A stretch of 64,000 nucleotides of DNA from Cyclobacteriaceae bacterium YHN15 (GCA_003797895.1 RKQB01000003.1:496001-560000), one strand, 5' to 3'. Counted from the stretch's first letter, positions 25,439-34,663 are shown. The notes: generated by a model from the sequence alone, not told the origin. Numbers and translations are program-made.

Positions 25439-27439
25439 ATGACTTTCAAAGAATCCATAATTCAAGGTATCCCTTCTACCCTTCCTCCCAAAAAGCAAGC
25501 GAATCCTGAATTTTCCCATGCCCCAAAGCGCAAGGATATTCTGAGTATGGAAGAGAAGAAATTGGCGGTTCGGAATGCACTGCGATATTTTCCTAAGGCT
25601 TGGCATGCAGAACTGGCGAAGGAATTTTTTGATGAATTGCAGGAATATGGGAGGATATATATGTACCGTTTCATGCCGGATTATAAGATGTATGCCAGAC
25701 CGATTTCGGAATATCCTGCCAAAATCCAACAAGCTGCCGCCATCATGCTGATGATCCAAAATAACCTTGATCCGGCTGTGGCCCAGCATCCCCAGGAATT
25801 GATCACTTACGGAGGAAATGGGGCTGTATTCCAAAACTGGGCGCAATACCTTCTGACCATGAAGTACCTGGCTGAAATGACCGACGAACAAACCCTACAC
25901 ATGTATTCCGGCCATCCCATGGGACTATTCCCCTCCTCCAAAGAAGCTCCAAGAGTTGTGGTCACCAACGGTATGATGATTCCCAATTATTCCAAGCCCG
26001 ATGATTGGGAAAAATACAATGCCCTGGGCGTCACCCAATATGGGCAGATGACGGCAGGTTCCTATATGTATATTGGCCCGCAAGGGATTGTCCACGGAAC
26101 CACCATCACTGTGATGAATGCCTTTAGAAAAAAACTTGGAGCCAAGGTAAATCCAAAGGGCAAGGTATTCCTTACCGCAGGTCTTGGAGGAATGTCCGGC
26201 GCTCAACCGAAAGCCGGAAACATCGCAGGCTGCATCACCGTCTGCGCAGAGGTCAACCCAAAGGCTGCCTACAAAAGACATGAACAAGGTTGGGTGGATG
26301 AATTGATTGAAGACTTGAATAAACTTTGTGATCGGGTGAGAAGTGCCCAGGAAAATCAGGAAGTGGTTTCAATCGCCTACTTGGGTAATGTGGTGGATGT
26401 TTGGGAGAAATTTGATAAAGAAAATATCAAGATAGAACTCGGATCCGATCAGACTTCCCTGCACAACCCCTGGGCAGGAGGATACTATCCTGTTGGTTTG
26501 GGTTTCGAGGAAGCCAATGACATGATGGCCAATGACCCGGAACAATTCAAAAGCAAAGTGCAGGAATCCCTTTGCAGACATGCCAATGCTATCAATAGAC
26601 ATGTTGCCAAAGGAACCTACTTTTTCGATTATGGCAATGCCTTCCTCCTGGAAGCTTCCCGGGCTGGGGCAGAGGTGATGTCGGAGAATGGCATTGATTT
26701 TAGATATCCCTCCTATGTACAGGATATTTTGGGACCTATGTGTTTTGATTATGGTTTTGGACCTTTTAGGTGGGTTTGCACTTCTGGCAAGCCTGAAGAC
26801 TTGTTGAAATCCGATCGAATAGCAGCAAGAGTACTTAGAGAGATCATGATCACTTCTCCTTCCGAAATCCAACAACAAATGCAGGATAATATCAAATGGA
26901 TAGAAGAAGCAGGGAAAAATAAACTGGTGGTGGGATCTCAAGCTAGAATCCTCTATGCCGATGCTGAAGGTAGAATCAAGATTGCCCAAGCCTTCAACAA
27001 AGCCGTACAATCCGGTGAACTTTCAGCACCTGTGGTCTTGGGCAGAGATCACCATGATGTCAGTGGCACGGATTCTCCATTCCGGGAAACGAGCAATATC
27101 TACGATGGCAGCAAGTTTACCGCTGATATGGCCATTCACAATGTGATCGGTGACAGTTTCCGGGGAGCTACCTGGGTATCCATCCACAACGGCGGAGGTG
27201 TGGGCTGGGGAGAAGTCATTAATGGAGGTTTCGGCATGCTCTTGGATGGCACCACAGAAGCAGACAGAAGATTACAATCTATGCTTTTTTACGACGTCAA
27301 CAATGGCATTTCCAGAAGGGCCTGGGCCAGAAACGAGGAGGCATTGTTTGCCATCAAAAGAGAGATGGAAAGAACAACGGGATTGAAAGTGACACTGCCG
27401 GAGATGGTGGATGAGGGGGTTTTTAAGTTTTCGTTTTAA
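25439..27439 (+). CDS. hutU: Urocanate hydratase
   Basis: 666 residues, the long form of the family seen in Bacteroidota (P. putida enzyme about 557). NAD-binding and signature segments are GGNGAVFQNWAQY (125-137), MTAGSYMYIGPQGIVHGTT (from about 204), AGLGGMSGAQPKAG (247-260) and CFDYGFGPFRWVCTSG (435-450), which includes the active-site cysteine region. The enzyme hydrates urocanate to imidazolonepropionate using tightly bound NAD as electrophile. It completes the conversion to formiminoglutamate with hutH and hutI. Confidence 0.96.
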   Translation: MTFKESIIQGIPSTLPPKKQANPEFSHAPKRKDILSMEEKKLAVRNALRYFPKAWHAELAKEFFDELQEYGRIYMYRFMPDYKMYARPISEYPAKIQQAAAIMLMIQNNLDPAVAQHPQELITYGGNGAVFQNWAQYLLTMKYLAEMTDEQTLHMYSGHPMGLFPSSKEAPRVVVTNGMMIPNYSKPDDWEKYNALGVTQYGQMTAGSYMYIGPQGIVHGTTITVMNAFRKKLGAKVNPKGKVFLTAGLGGMSGAQPKAGNIAGCITVCAEVNPKAAYKRHEQGWVDELIEDLNKLCDRVRSAQENQEVVSIAYLGNVVDVWEKFDKENIKIELGSDQTSLHNPWAGGYYPVGLGFEEANDMMANDPEQFKSKVQESLCRHANAINRHVAKGTYFFDYGNAFLLEASRAGAEVMSENGIDFRYPSYVQDILGPMCFDYGFGPFRWVCTSGKPEDLLKSDRIAARVLREIMITSPSEIQQQMQDNIKWIEEAGKNKLVVGSQARILYADAEGRIKIAQAFNKAVQSGELSAPVVLGRDHHDVSGTDSPFRETSNIYDGSKFTADMAIHNVIGDSFRGATWVSIHNGGGVGWGEVINGGFGMLLDGTTEADRRLQSMLFYDVNNGISRRAWARNEEALFAIKREMERTTGLKVTLPEMVDEGVFKFSF

Positions 27440-27504
27440 AAAAACTCAATCAAAAAAATATTTGAAAAATATCCTATTTGGCACATCCTCTTTGAAAAAA
27501 AATT

Positions 27505-28524
27505 TCAAGGGTTTATTCTTGATATTTTCTGGTATTCAAAAAGAAGATTCATATAACTCTTTGCTATCTTGACATGGCTGATTCTGGAAACTTGATCTGT
27601 ATCGGAAAGTGCATTAAGAAAAAAAACTTTTGCCCTGACATTGGCCCTTAGGGCTTTGAAATAATTAAAAAGTTCTCTGTCCTCCTCTTTAATAAAACAA
27701 CTCAGTAAACCCTGATAAAAATGCAATAAATCTCCGGAAAGGTCCGGTCGTCCAAAATGTTCCAAATCCATGCAGAGGAAGGCAATTTCATACAAAATGT
27801 CAATCTGCCTGAAACTATCATTAAACTCAATACAATCAAAAATTACCGGGTCTTGATAAAGGAAAATATTCCCACTATGAAGGTCTCCATGAAGGTCTCT
27901 TGTCCAACCTTCGCTTATCCTTTCCTGAAACCTTTGAACATGCTTCTCAAGAAATGTGTCACTCCATGCAATACTCTCCTTTATTTTCCGTCCTATTTCC
28001 AATCCCAGTTCATCCTGTGCAATTTTATGGATAGTTTCCAGGTCGTTGAATATATTTTTTGCCTTACTAAGTTCAAAAGATGCCCGGACTACCTTCGCTT
28101 CCTTATGAAACTTGGCCAAAAGAGAAGCCAATCTTTGAATGTCTGCGCGGTTTACCTCGTTATTTCGTAACATTTCATCCATTTTCATGGAATTCCTAAG
28201 CTTTCTCATACAGACTGCATAGTCTATGATTTCCCCTGGACCTACTCCTAAATACCAGCTGTTTTCAAAAATTCTAATGGGTACAACTTCAAGGTAAATG
28301 GATGAATACCGACGGTTGAGCATCAATTCCCTCTCACAATTTTTTTTTCTTTTTTCCAAGCTGGAATAATCCAAAAATGATAATTTAATAGGCTTCTTTA
28401 ATTTGAATGCAAATTTTTTGGTCAGGATTACCCAGGAAATATTCGTTTCCACAATATTTCCATCTAAAGGGTTGTTTTGAAAAATACCGATTTTGGCCAA
28501 TTGATAAACCTCATTTTTTTCCAT
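27505..28524 (-). CDS. Aminoglycoside-phosphotransferase-like kinase (COG2187 type)
   Basis: 339 residues, protein-kinase-like fold of the APH group. The catalytic loop is TRDLHGDLHSGNIFL (near 213) and the metal-binding Asp is in PVIFDCIEFND (near 237). In many bacteria this domain is fused in front of an adenylate-kinase-like P-loop domain; here that partner is the separate gene just upstream, overlapping by 14 bases. The substrate is unknown; no resistance role is implied. It is convergent with hutU. Confidence 0.82.
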   Translation of the reverse strand: MEKNEVYQLAKIGIFQNNPLDGNIVETNISWVILTKKFAFKLKKPIKLSFLDYSSLEKRKKNCERELMLNRRYSSIYLEVVPIRIFENSWYLGVGPGEIIDYAVCMRKLRNSMKMDEMLRNNEVNRADIQRLASLLAKFHKEAKVVRASFELSKAKNIFNDLETIHKIAQDELGLEIGRKIKESIAWSDTFLEKHVQRFQERISEGWTRDLHGDLHSGNIFLYQDPVIFDCIEFNDSFRQIDILYEIAFLCMDLEHFGRPDLSGDLLHFYQGLLSCFIKEEDRELFNYFKALRANVRAKVFFLNALSDTDQVSRISHVKIAKSYMNLLFEYQKISRINP

Positions 28525-29023
28525 GTTGATTTTCTATATAGTGGATTGCCTTACCTATGAGTTCTTCAATATTGTCATTGGTGGACAAAAGGGACAGATA
28601 AGATCCACTAAGAGGTTCAAATGATTCCTTAATCTGCCGATAAACCTGAAAGTCCGCTTCCGAATCCCTCCTTGGTTTGGAAAGCCTTTCGCCAATTATA
28701 TTTTCCTCGGCCTCTACCAAGATGGGAATCAGCTTCGTTCCATATTTGTGACACAATTCCTCGACCTTATTTCTCGTTTCCTTTAAGAAAAAGGTAGAAT
28801 CCAAAACCACCTCTCCATTATTTTCTATTACCGCTTCAGCAGCCCTAATCATCTCTTGATAAACACGATGTTTGAAAGACATCTGGTAATTCCCCATTAA
28901 GCCCATTTTGTTCCGGAGTTCATCACTACCAATGTAAGAAGCACCCAAGGTATCCGCTAGTCGCCTGGAAAAGAAACTTTTCCCAGAACCGGGCAATCCC
29001 ATTACCATTATTATCAAGGACAT
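28511..29023 (-). CDS. P-loop kinase of the AAA/zeta-like type (COG0645), partner of the APH-like protein
   Basis: 170 residues from the ATG at 29023 (MSLIIMVMGLPGSGKSFFSR). A frame open to 29152 adds a non-conserved leader and is rejected. Walker A is GLPGSGKS at about 9-16; EVVLDSTFFLKETRN (near 72) and RLSKPRRDSEAD (near 112) fit small-molecule or tRNA-type kinases. It overlaps the APH-like gene, matching the two halves of the fused COG0645-COG2187 protein found elsewhere. Function unknown; a two-component phosphotransfer enzyme is a reasonable inference. Confidence 0.83.
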   Translation of the reverse strand: MSLIIMVMGLPGSGKSFFSRRLADTLGASYIGSDELRNKMGLMGNYQMSFKHRVYQEMIRAAEAVIENNGEVVLDSTFFLKETRNKVEELCHKYGTKLIPILVEAEENIIGERLSKPRRDSEADFQVYRQIKESFEPLSGSYLSLLSTNDNIEELIGKAIHYIENQHGKK

Positions 29024-29187
29024 TACGATTTTATTTTCAGATAGATTAATATAAATTATAGAGTTGTATGGATTCTTGCCGTCTAAGCAAAAGAAATTTC
29101 GAGTATGTTTTTGAAAAATCAAATGATTTTCGACAGGCTTCTGGAAAAACAAGCTTATCTTAATGTTCCTAAATTACTCGAAATATC

Positions 29188-30336
29188 ATGAAAATATATG
29201 CGTTAATTTTTGCTGCCCTGCTTTTCATGTATTGTTCTACTAAAGAAGAAATTCAAAAGGAAGAAAAGGAGTTCATCAAAGGAGTTTATGGCAATCCTGC
29301 AACACTTTTGAAGGAAGGTTATAGGTTTGACTCCTTGGGCATGAATGCGGTTTTTGTAAGGAGTTTTTCCCTTAATAAGGATTTCTATAAGACTGCCAAA
29401 GCACAAGGAGTAAAGGTCTATGTGGAATTCCCAACCCTCAACGGTAAGGAGTATCTGCAGGAACATCCAGACGCTTGGCCTGTCGATGAAAATGGCCAAC
29501 AATCACCCCCTGCAGATTGGTTTATGGGCATTTGCCCTACTCACCCTGGATTTAAGACCCATCGATCCAATCAGTTGAAGGCCATCTTGCAGGAGTTTGA
29601 GGTGGATGGCATTTTTCTGGACTATGTACATTGGCACGCCCAATTTGAAACAAGAGAACCAATTCTCCCTGAAACCTGCTTTTGCGAGCGATGCACCAGT
29701 CAGTTTGGAACAAATATCAAGAAAGAAATCCCCGGTAAAAGTATTCCCGAAAAAGCAGCTTGGATTCTGACAAATGAAGACAATGCCTGGAGGAAATGGA
29801 GGTCCGGTATTTTGAATGATTGGGTTGAGGACATGGGGAAAATTTTAAAGGAAAATCAACCGGAGTCAAAACTGGGAGTTTTTTATTGTTCCTGGTATCC
29901 CTCCGACTATGATTCCGCCTTATACCGTAATCTCGGAATTGACCCTCTTGCTTTGGCAGAGCGGGCAGACGTATTATCCCCCATGCTTTTTCACCACATG
30001 AAAGGACGACCTACATCATGGGTAGGGGAGTATTTGGCATGGTTAGGGGAATTGTTGGATAAAGACTACAATAATAATAATAAAAGGTCCAAGTCTGGAG
30101 ACTTGAACCAATCCGGAGACTTGAACTATGAAAATATCAAATCAACCCAGATCTGGCCCATCGTTCAGGCCCATAATAATCCCGGAATCGTTAGCCCGGA
30201 GGAATTTCGTCAAGTAATGTCTGAGGGTTCCAAACCACCCTCTTCCGGTATCATGATGTTTTCAGACCAATCCTTAGTAGAAGAACCTGAAAAAATAAAA
30301 ATCATGAAAGAATTTTACCTTAAAAGCCTTAAATAG
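29188..30336 (+). CDS. Lipoprotein with a TIM-barrel glycoside-hydrolase-like fold
   Basis: 382 residues. The signal MKIYALIFAALLFMYC ends in a lipobox Cys16. The segment EVDGIFLDYVHWHAQFE (near 150) with a nearby CFCERC pair resembles bacterial GH-like TIM-barrel lipoproteins (hypothetical GHL families), with an acidic strand-end residue as candidate catalyst. No family was confirmed. Residues about 295-313 (NNNNKRSKSGDLNQSGDL) are low-complexity and encoded by an AAT run and a repeated hairpin, a probable in-frame insertion on a surface loop. Next gene alkB-like follows after 26 bases. Confidence 0.65.
   Translation: MKIYALIFAALLFMYCSTKEEIQKEEKEFIKGVYGNPATLLKEGYRFDSLGMNAVFVRSFSLNKDFYKTAKAQGVKVYVEFPTLNGKEYLQEHPDAWPVDENGQQSPPADWFMGICPTHPGFKTHRSNQLKAILQEFEVDGIFLDYVHWHAQFETREPILPETCFCERCTSQFGTNIKKEIPGKSIPEKAAWILTNEDNAWRKWRSGILNDWVEDMGKILKENQPESKLGVFYCSWYPSDYDSALYRNLGIDPLALAERADVLSPMLFHHMKGRPTSWVGEYLAWLGELLDKDYNNNNKRSKSGDLNQSGDLNYENIKSTQIWPIVQAHNNPGIVSPEEFRQVMSEGSKPPSSGIMMFSDQSLVEEPEKIKIMKEFYLKSLK
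30070..30126. repeat. AAT run plus duplicated hairpin repeat inside a coding sequence
   Basis: (AAT)4 at 30070-30081 is followed by CAAGTC-TGGA-GACTTG at 30090-30105, a 6-bp-arm hairpin, whose right half TCTGGAGACTTGAAC is repeated as TCCGGAGACTTGAAC at 30112-30126. The period is 18 bases, so the reading frame is kept (SGDLNQSGDLN). Confidence 0.85.
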
Positions 30337-30362
30337 CTATCTTTTATACCATTATTTATATT

Positions 30363-31415
30363 ATGAAAGATCTCAAATACCTCATTGCCTATACTATCCC
30401 TCTTTCTGCAGGGTTAGCCCTTCAATGGCAGGGTGCCTGGTCTTGGGCCACGGTGATATTGGCGTTCGGGATTTTCCCTATTTTAGACGCTTTACTTCCT
30501 GCCTCTTCTCAAAACTACACTTCGGAACAGGAGGCTAATAGATTGAAAAACAGGTTTTTTGACATTCTTCTTTATATCAGCGCTCCCATTTGTCTGGTAT
30601 TGACCTTTTTCTATTTTAAAACCGTCCAAGAAGGTGGGATGACAAATTTTGAGGTGGTCGGGCTTACCTTTAGTATTGGTATAGTTCTGGGGGCCTTGGG
30701 CATAAATGTTGCCCATGAGCTGGGACACCGAAGCAGCAAATGGGAACAGTTTTTTGCTAAAGTAGGCTTACTTCCTGTCCTTTATCAGCACTTTTTTATT
30801 GAACACAACAGAGGCCATCACAAACATGTTTCCACAGATAAGGACCCTGCCACAGCAAGAAAGAATGAGTGGGTTTACACCTTCTTTTTCCGCTCCATTA
30901 TAGGTCAATATTTCGGTGCTTGGAGACTTGAAAAAGAAAGGCTCTCCAAAAAAGGACTGCCAATTTTTTCATGGCAAAATGAAATGATTCGCTTCATGGT
31001 TTACCAGACCCTTTATTTGCTTGCTATTGTATTGATTTTCGGACTGAATTTGCTTCCTTTCGCTTTGGCCATAGCATTGATAGGTGTACTTTTATTGGAA
31101 ACCATCAATTACATAGAACATTACGGACTAAGAAGAAAAATGCTTCCCAACAGAAGACCGGAGCGGGTACTTCCCAAACATTCCTGGAATTCGGATCATG
31201 AGATGGGTAGGATTGTCCTTTTTGAACTGACCCGACACAGTGACCACCACTACCTGGCTTCCAGGAAATACCAAATTCTCCGGCATATGGAAGAAAGTCC
31301 ACAATTGCCCACTGGATATCCAGGAAGCATGCTGATGGCCCTGGTCCCTCCACTTTGGTTTTTTGTGATGAATAAAAGACTGGAAGATCAAACCCGGAAA
31401 TTGGAGCTCGCTTAA
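30363..31415 (+). CDS. Membrane diiron alkane hydroxylase, AlkB family
   Basis: 350 residues with about six membrane helices. All histidine boxes of AlkB-type enzymes are present: HELGH (118-122), EHNRGHHKH (147-155), NYIEHYG (249-255) and LTRHSDHH (289-296). These bind a diiron centre that oxidises terminal methyl groups, needing rubredoxin or ferredoxin and a reductase. In Bacteroidota without hydrocarbon growth the substrate may instead be a fatty acid or lipid. No rubredoxin gene is beside it. It is followed with no gap by a TPR protein (stop and start abut). Confidence 0.9.
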   Translation: MKDLKYLIAYTIPLSAGLALQWQGAWSWATVILAFGIFPILDALLPASSQNYTSEQEANRLKNRFFDILLYISAPICLVLTFFYFKTVQEGGMTNFEVVGLTFSIGIVLGALGINVAHELGHRSSKWEQFFAKVGLLPVLYQHFFIEHNRGHHKHVSTDKDPATARKNEWVYTFFFRSIIGQYFGAWRLEKERLSKKGLPIFSWQNEMIRFMVYQTLYLLAIVLIFGLNLLPFALAIALIGVLLLETINYIEHYGLRRKMLPNRRPERVLPKHSWNSDHEMGRIVLFELTRHSDHHYLASRKYQILRHMEESPQLPTGYPGSMLMALVPPLWFFVMNKRLEDQTRKLELA

Positions 31416-32246
31416 ATGATTAAAGCATTATTCAGCTTTCTACTACTGACCTTCCTGAGCCAATTCAGCTTTGGCCAGGAAAAAAGTTTCAGTTATGGCA
31501 CCAACAATGCCGAGGCTTTGAAGTACTATGAAAAAGGCTGGGAGCACATCCTTGACAAAGGAGAATGGCAAAAGGCGGAATTTGCTTTCAGAAAAGCCGT
31601 TGACTTGGATCCTGATTTTTACCTGGGCTGGAGTCAAGTCGGTCGCATTAGTCATGATCCAGAAGAAAGGGCAGCCATTTTTACAAATCTCAACAAACAA
31701 AAAGACAAATTGAATGGTTGGGAGAAAGGATTGCTGGAGGTTTATCTTACCAGTCTGGAAATCATTGATGCAAAGGACAGAGGTATTGCTATAACTCCGG
31801 AAAAAGTCAAGCAATTCTACCAAACTTCAGAAAAGAATTTCTCGGAATTTCTGAAAAACTTTCCAGCGGAAAAGTATGTCCATGCAGAATACATTGAGGT
31901 GATACATGGGATTTATGGGGCAAAAGCAGCATTGGAAAGCCTGCAAAAACAACAAAGAGAAGGGTTGGTTTTAATTCCATTTCTCATCAGTTACCAAGCC
32001 CAATTATTGGCAGAAAGCAAGCAATTTGAACTGGCCTATCAGAGCGCCAAAACACTGGAAAAACGCCTCAACATTCCTGATTTACCCATCATCCCTTTCA
32101 CCTATGGGTATATCGCTTTTGAAAAAGGGGAATATGAGGCAGCAGGCAGGCTGATAGACAAAACCCTAAGCTTGGACCCTAAGCATGTAATCGCCCAACG
32201 CCTCCAAAAAAAGATTCTGGATCAATTAAAGCGACATGCTAAATAA
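31416..32246 (+). CDS. Exported TPR-repeat protein
   Basis: 276 residues. Signal peptide MIKALFSFLLLTFLSQFSFG with cleavage near GQE. TPR-like helices are visible at about 33-66 (ALKYYEKGWEHILDKGEWQKAE...AVDLDPDFYLGW) and at the C-terminus (AFEKGEYEAAGRLIDKTLSLDPKH). Such proteins serve as scaffolds; no partner is shown. The start codon directly follows the alkB-like stop, so it is co-translated with the hydroxylase and may belong to the same process. Confidence 0.82.
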   Translation: MIKALFSFLLLTFLSQFSFGQEKSFSYGTNNAEALKYYEKGWEHILDKGEWQKAEFAFRKAVDLDPDFYLGWSQVGRISHDPEERAAIFTNLNKQKDKLNGWEKGLLEVYLTSLEIIDAKDRGIAITPEKVKQFYQTSEKNFSEFLKNFPAEKYVHAEYIEVIHGIYGAKAALESLQKQQREGLVLIPFLISYQAQLLAESKQFELAYQSAKTLEKRLNIPDLPIIPFTYGYIAFEKGEYEAAGRLIDKTLSLDPKHVIAQRLQKKILDQLKRHAK

Positions 32247-32280
32247 TATCAATCAATATCTCAATATCTACAAATATCCA
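32246..32280. repeat. AATATC-rich array after the TPR gene
   Basis: Contains AATATC at least four times within 35 bases (TAATATCAATCAATATC, CAATATC, AAATATC). It shares words with arrays at 21132, 25213-25405 and 33650. Confidence 0.6.
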
Positions 32281-32319
32281 GTTATGCACATTTAGACAGC
32301 TTTTAATCATCGTACATTT

Positions 32320-33557
32320 TTAACTTGCCCTTTCCTTCCAAACCCCTTTTCTTTTGAACACAAATCTGAAAACATACTTCATAAAAACCCAAAAAGCAGA
32401 CAGTTTGGGTTTTGGTCCTTTTCCATCTCCGATCCGCTCCAGTTGTTCCCTATACCAGACTGTCTCCATCACACTCATGCGGTCTATTGGACCAAAGCCG
32501 GTTTTAACTTTTTGAATAATGTGGTCAGGGTTTTTCCCTGCTAATAGCTTATTGGCCGCATCCGGTTCAATTGCTAAAAGTCTGGCCAGGCCCACCATAT
32601 CCACATCACCGGATGTAAGGGCATCGGCCATCCCCTGATAGGTTTTAAATCCTCCGGTCAAAACCAAAGGTACATTTACAGCTTTTCTTACCTTAACCGC
32701 AAATTCCATAAAATAGGCCTCTCTTTCCAAAGTACTTTGATTAGCTTTACTTCCCACCATTGCAGGTGATTCATAAGTTCCTCCGGAAATTTCTATAAGG
32801 TCAATCCCTAATTCAGTCAATGTTTTAATGGTTTCCAAAGATTCCTCCTCGGTAAAGCCACCCCTCTGGAAATCGGCTGAATTCAGTTTGATACCCACAG
32901 GAAAACTTCCTCCTACTTCCTTTCTGATGGCCTGGTATACTTCTATAACAAATTTCCTGCGCTTTTCGGGATTTCCTCCCCATTCATCAGTCCTTTGGTT
33001 GTGCTTTGAGGATAAAAATTGACTGACCAAGTACCCATGCGCCCCATGAATCTGAACTCCGGAAAATCCTGCTTTTTTGACAACTTCTGCAGCTTTGCCA
33101 AATCTCTTGACAATATCCCAGATCTCTTCTTCTTTCAGCTCCCTTGGTGTTTCAAAGAAAGTCTGCATGTCTTTGCGAAAAGGAATGGCAGATGGGGCAA
33201 CATTCTCTCTATTTAATCCTTTGGGGGATTGTTTACCTGGGTGATTCAATTGTACCCAACAATGTGTGCCATTGACCTTAGCTTCGTCTGCCCAATGCTG
33301 TAGGGCCTCTAAATGACTTTCATCCTCGATGACCACATTTCCGGGTTCTCCTAAGGCTCTTCTGTCCACCATCACATTACCGGTAACACAAAGACCTATC
33401 CCCCCTCAGCCCAGGTTCGGTACAATGTAGACAAGGCTGGTTTTGGAGAGCCTCCTTTTTCGCCTAACCCTTCACTCATTGCTGATTTAAAAATCCTGTT
33501 TTTAATGATCCCTCCGCAGGGAAGAGACAAAGGTTGATTCAAAGGGGAAATTGACAT
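32320..33557 (-). pseudogene. NADH:flavin oxidoreductase (Old Yellow Enzyme family), interrupted by a frameshift
   Basis: The uninterrupted part, 32320-33375, gives 351 residues with OYE signatures (IHGAHGYLVSQFLSSKHNQR, TDEWGG, GVKLNSADFQRGG). Reading upstream in another frame from an ATG at 33557 gives a good family N-terminus (MSISPLNQPLSLPCGG...NRIFKSAMSEGLGE...LYRTWAEGG) that runs into a stop. The frames join if one base is added to a run of six C on the plus strand at 33400-33405, restoring WAEGGIGLCVTGNVMVDRR. The intact protein would be about 412 residues. Either a true one-base deletion, a variable homopolymer or a sequencing error is possible. FMN-dependent reduction of enones is the family role. 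Confidence 0.8.
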
Positions 33558-33649
33558 TTTTATGATTGAAGGTTTAATTTTTTTTTATATGATTCTCCGC
33601 AATCTTACCAGTAGGGAAATTTAGAGAGGATAATGTATTGTTTCCAAAC

Positions 33650-33675
33650 TAATATCCAATATCAACAAATATCTG
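33650..33675. repeat. AATATC array between OYE and MarR genes
   Basis: Contains TAATATCCAATATCAACAAATATC-type sequence, nearly the same phrase as at about 25360-25385. It lies upstream of the OYE gene and downstream of ohrR. Confidence 0.6.
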
Positions 33676-33730
33676 GCCCTTCAAAAAACTACGAATTATT
33701 TGGTTAGTGGCAGAATAAGGGATATGCATA

Positions 33731-34171
33731 TTATTTTAAATTTCCCAAGCAACTTATCCATTCCTGTAACTTATTTCTCGTGGCAATCAATTCTTCCAAA
33801 TTGACCTCTGAATAGGCAATATTTCCCATCAATTTTTCCGGAATGAATGCCGCTTCTTTTTTCAAACTATTCCCCATCTCCGTTAGTCGAATTATGACTT
33901 TTCTTTCATCATCCTTCGCCCGTTGCCTCAAGATCATTCCCATCCCTTCCATCCTTTTCAACAAAGGAGTTACCGTATTGGTATTCAGAATAAGTTTATC
34001 TGTAATATTTTGAACCGAGACATCATCTTTTTCCCAAAGTACCATAAGAACAAGATATTGAGGATAAGTAATTCCTAATTTGTCCAAATAGGGCTGATAT
34101 GCCCTGGTAATCAATCTGGATATTGCATAGAATGGAAAACAGATCTGGTTTTCTAATTTTAATTGCTCCAT
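33731..34171 (-). CDS. ohrR: MarR family regulator, OhrR-like
   Basis: 146 residues from the ATG at 34171; a TTG one codon earlier is unlikely. The N-terminus LENQICFPFYAISRLI has the OhrR hallmark cysteine (Cys11) that senses organic peroxides, followed by a winged HTH (DVSVQNITDKLILNTNTVTPLLKRME; DERKVIIRLTEMG). OhrR proteins repress ohr until the cysteine is oxidised. Its ATG overlaps the TGA of the gpx gene by one base, so ohr, gpx and ohrR form one transcript. A palindrome upstream of ohr is the likely operator. Confidence 0.88.
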   Translation of the reverse strand: MEQLKLENQICFPFYAISRLITRAYQPYLDKLGITYPQYLVLMVLWEKDDVSVQNITDKLILNTNTVTPLLKRMEGMGMILRQRAKDDERKVIIRLTEMGNSLKKEAAFIPEKLMGNIAYSEVNLEELIATRNKLQEWISCLGNLK

Positions 34172-34662
34172 CAAACCCTCTTCTCCAATAACCTCACAAT
34201 ATCCTTCTCAAGATCTTCCGGTTTGGTAATTGGTGCAAATCTTTTTACAGGTCTGCCTTTATCGTCAACCAGGAATTTGGTAAAGTTCCATTTGATTCTT
34301 GAACCCAATATTCCTCCAAGCTTACTTTTTAAGTATTTGTAAATGGGGTGTGCTGTATTCCCGTTGACATCTACTTTGGAAAACATAGGGAAAGATACCC
34401 CATAATTCAGCACACAACCTTCAGAAATGGACTTTTCATCTCCGGGTTCCTGATTTGCAAACTGATTACATGGGAAACCCAAAACCACCAGACCCTGATC
34501 TTTGTATTTTTCATAGAGTTTTTCCAATCCCTCAAATTGAGGTGTCAAACCACACTGGCTCGCTGTATTGACTACCAACACGGTCTTTCCTTTGAATTCT
34601 TCCATTGAAACCTCTTTCCCCTGCAAAGTCTTGGCATTGAAATCGTAAAATGTAGTACTCAT
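34171..34662 (-). CDS. Glutathione peroxidase-like thiol peroxidase
   Basis: 163 residues. Peroxidatic Cys37 lies in [20 protein letters not shown], and the active-site Gln and Trp motifs are GFPCNQF (near 72) and [11 protein letters not shown] (near 134). Cys instead of selenocysteine and no dimer loop place it with the bacterial enzymes that usually accept electrons from thioredoxin. It reduces organic and lipid hydroperoxides in the cytoplasm. Located between ohr (1-base gap) and ohrR, it is probably induced by peroxide. Confidence 0.93.
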   Translation of the reverse strand: MSTTFYDFNAKTLQGKEVSMEEFKGKTVLVVNTASQCGLTPQFEGLEKLYEKYKDQGLVVLGFPCNQFANQEPGDEKSISEGCVLNYGVSFPMFSKVDVNGNTAHPIYKYLKSKLGGILGSRIKWNFTKFLVDDKGRPVKRFAPITKPEDLEKDIVRLLEKRV

Positions 34663-34663
34663 A

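Noticed and set aside
27455..27510. Hairpin TTGAAA...TTTCAA between hutU and the kinase gene as terminator
   Set aside because: Short, AT-only arms without a clean T-run; too weak to call.
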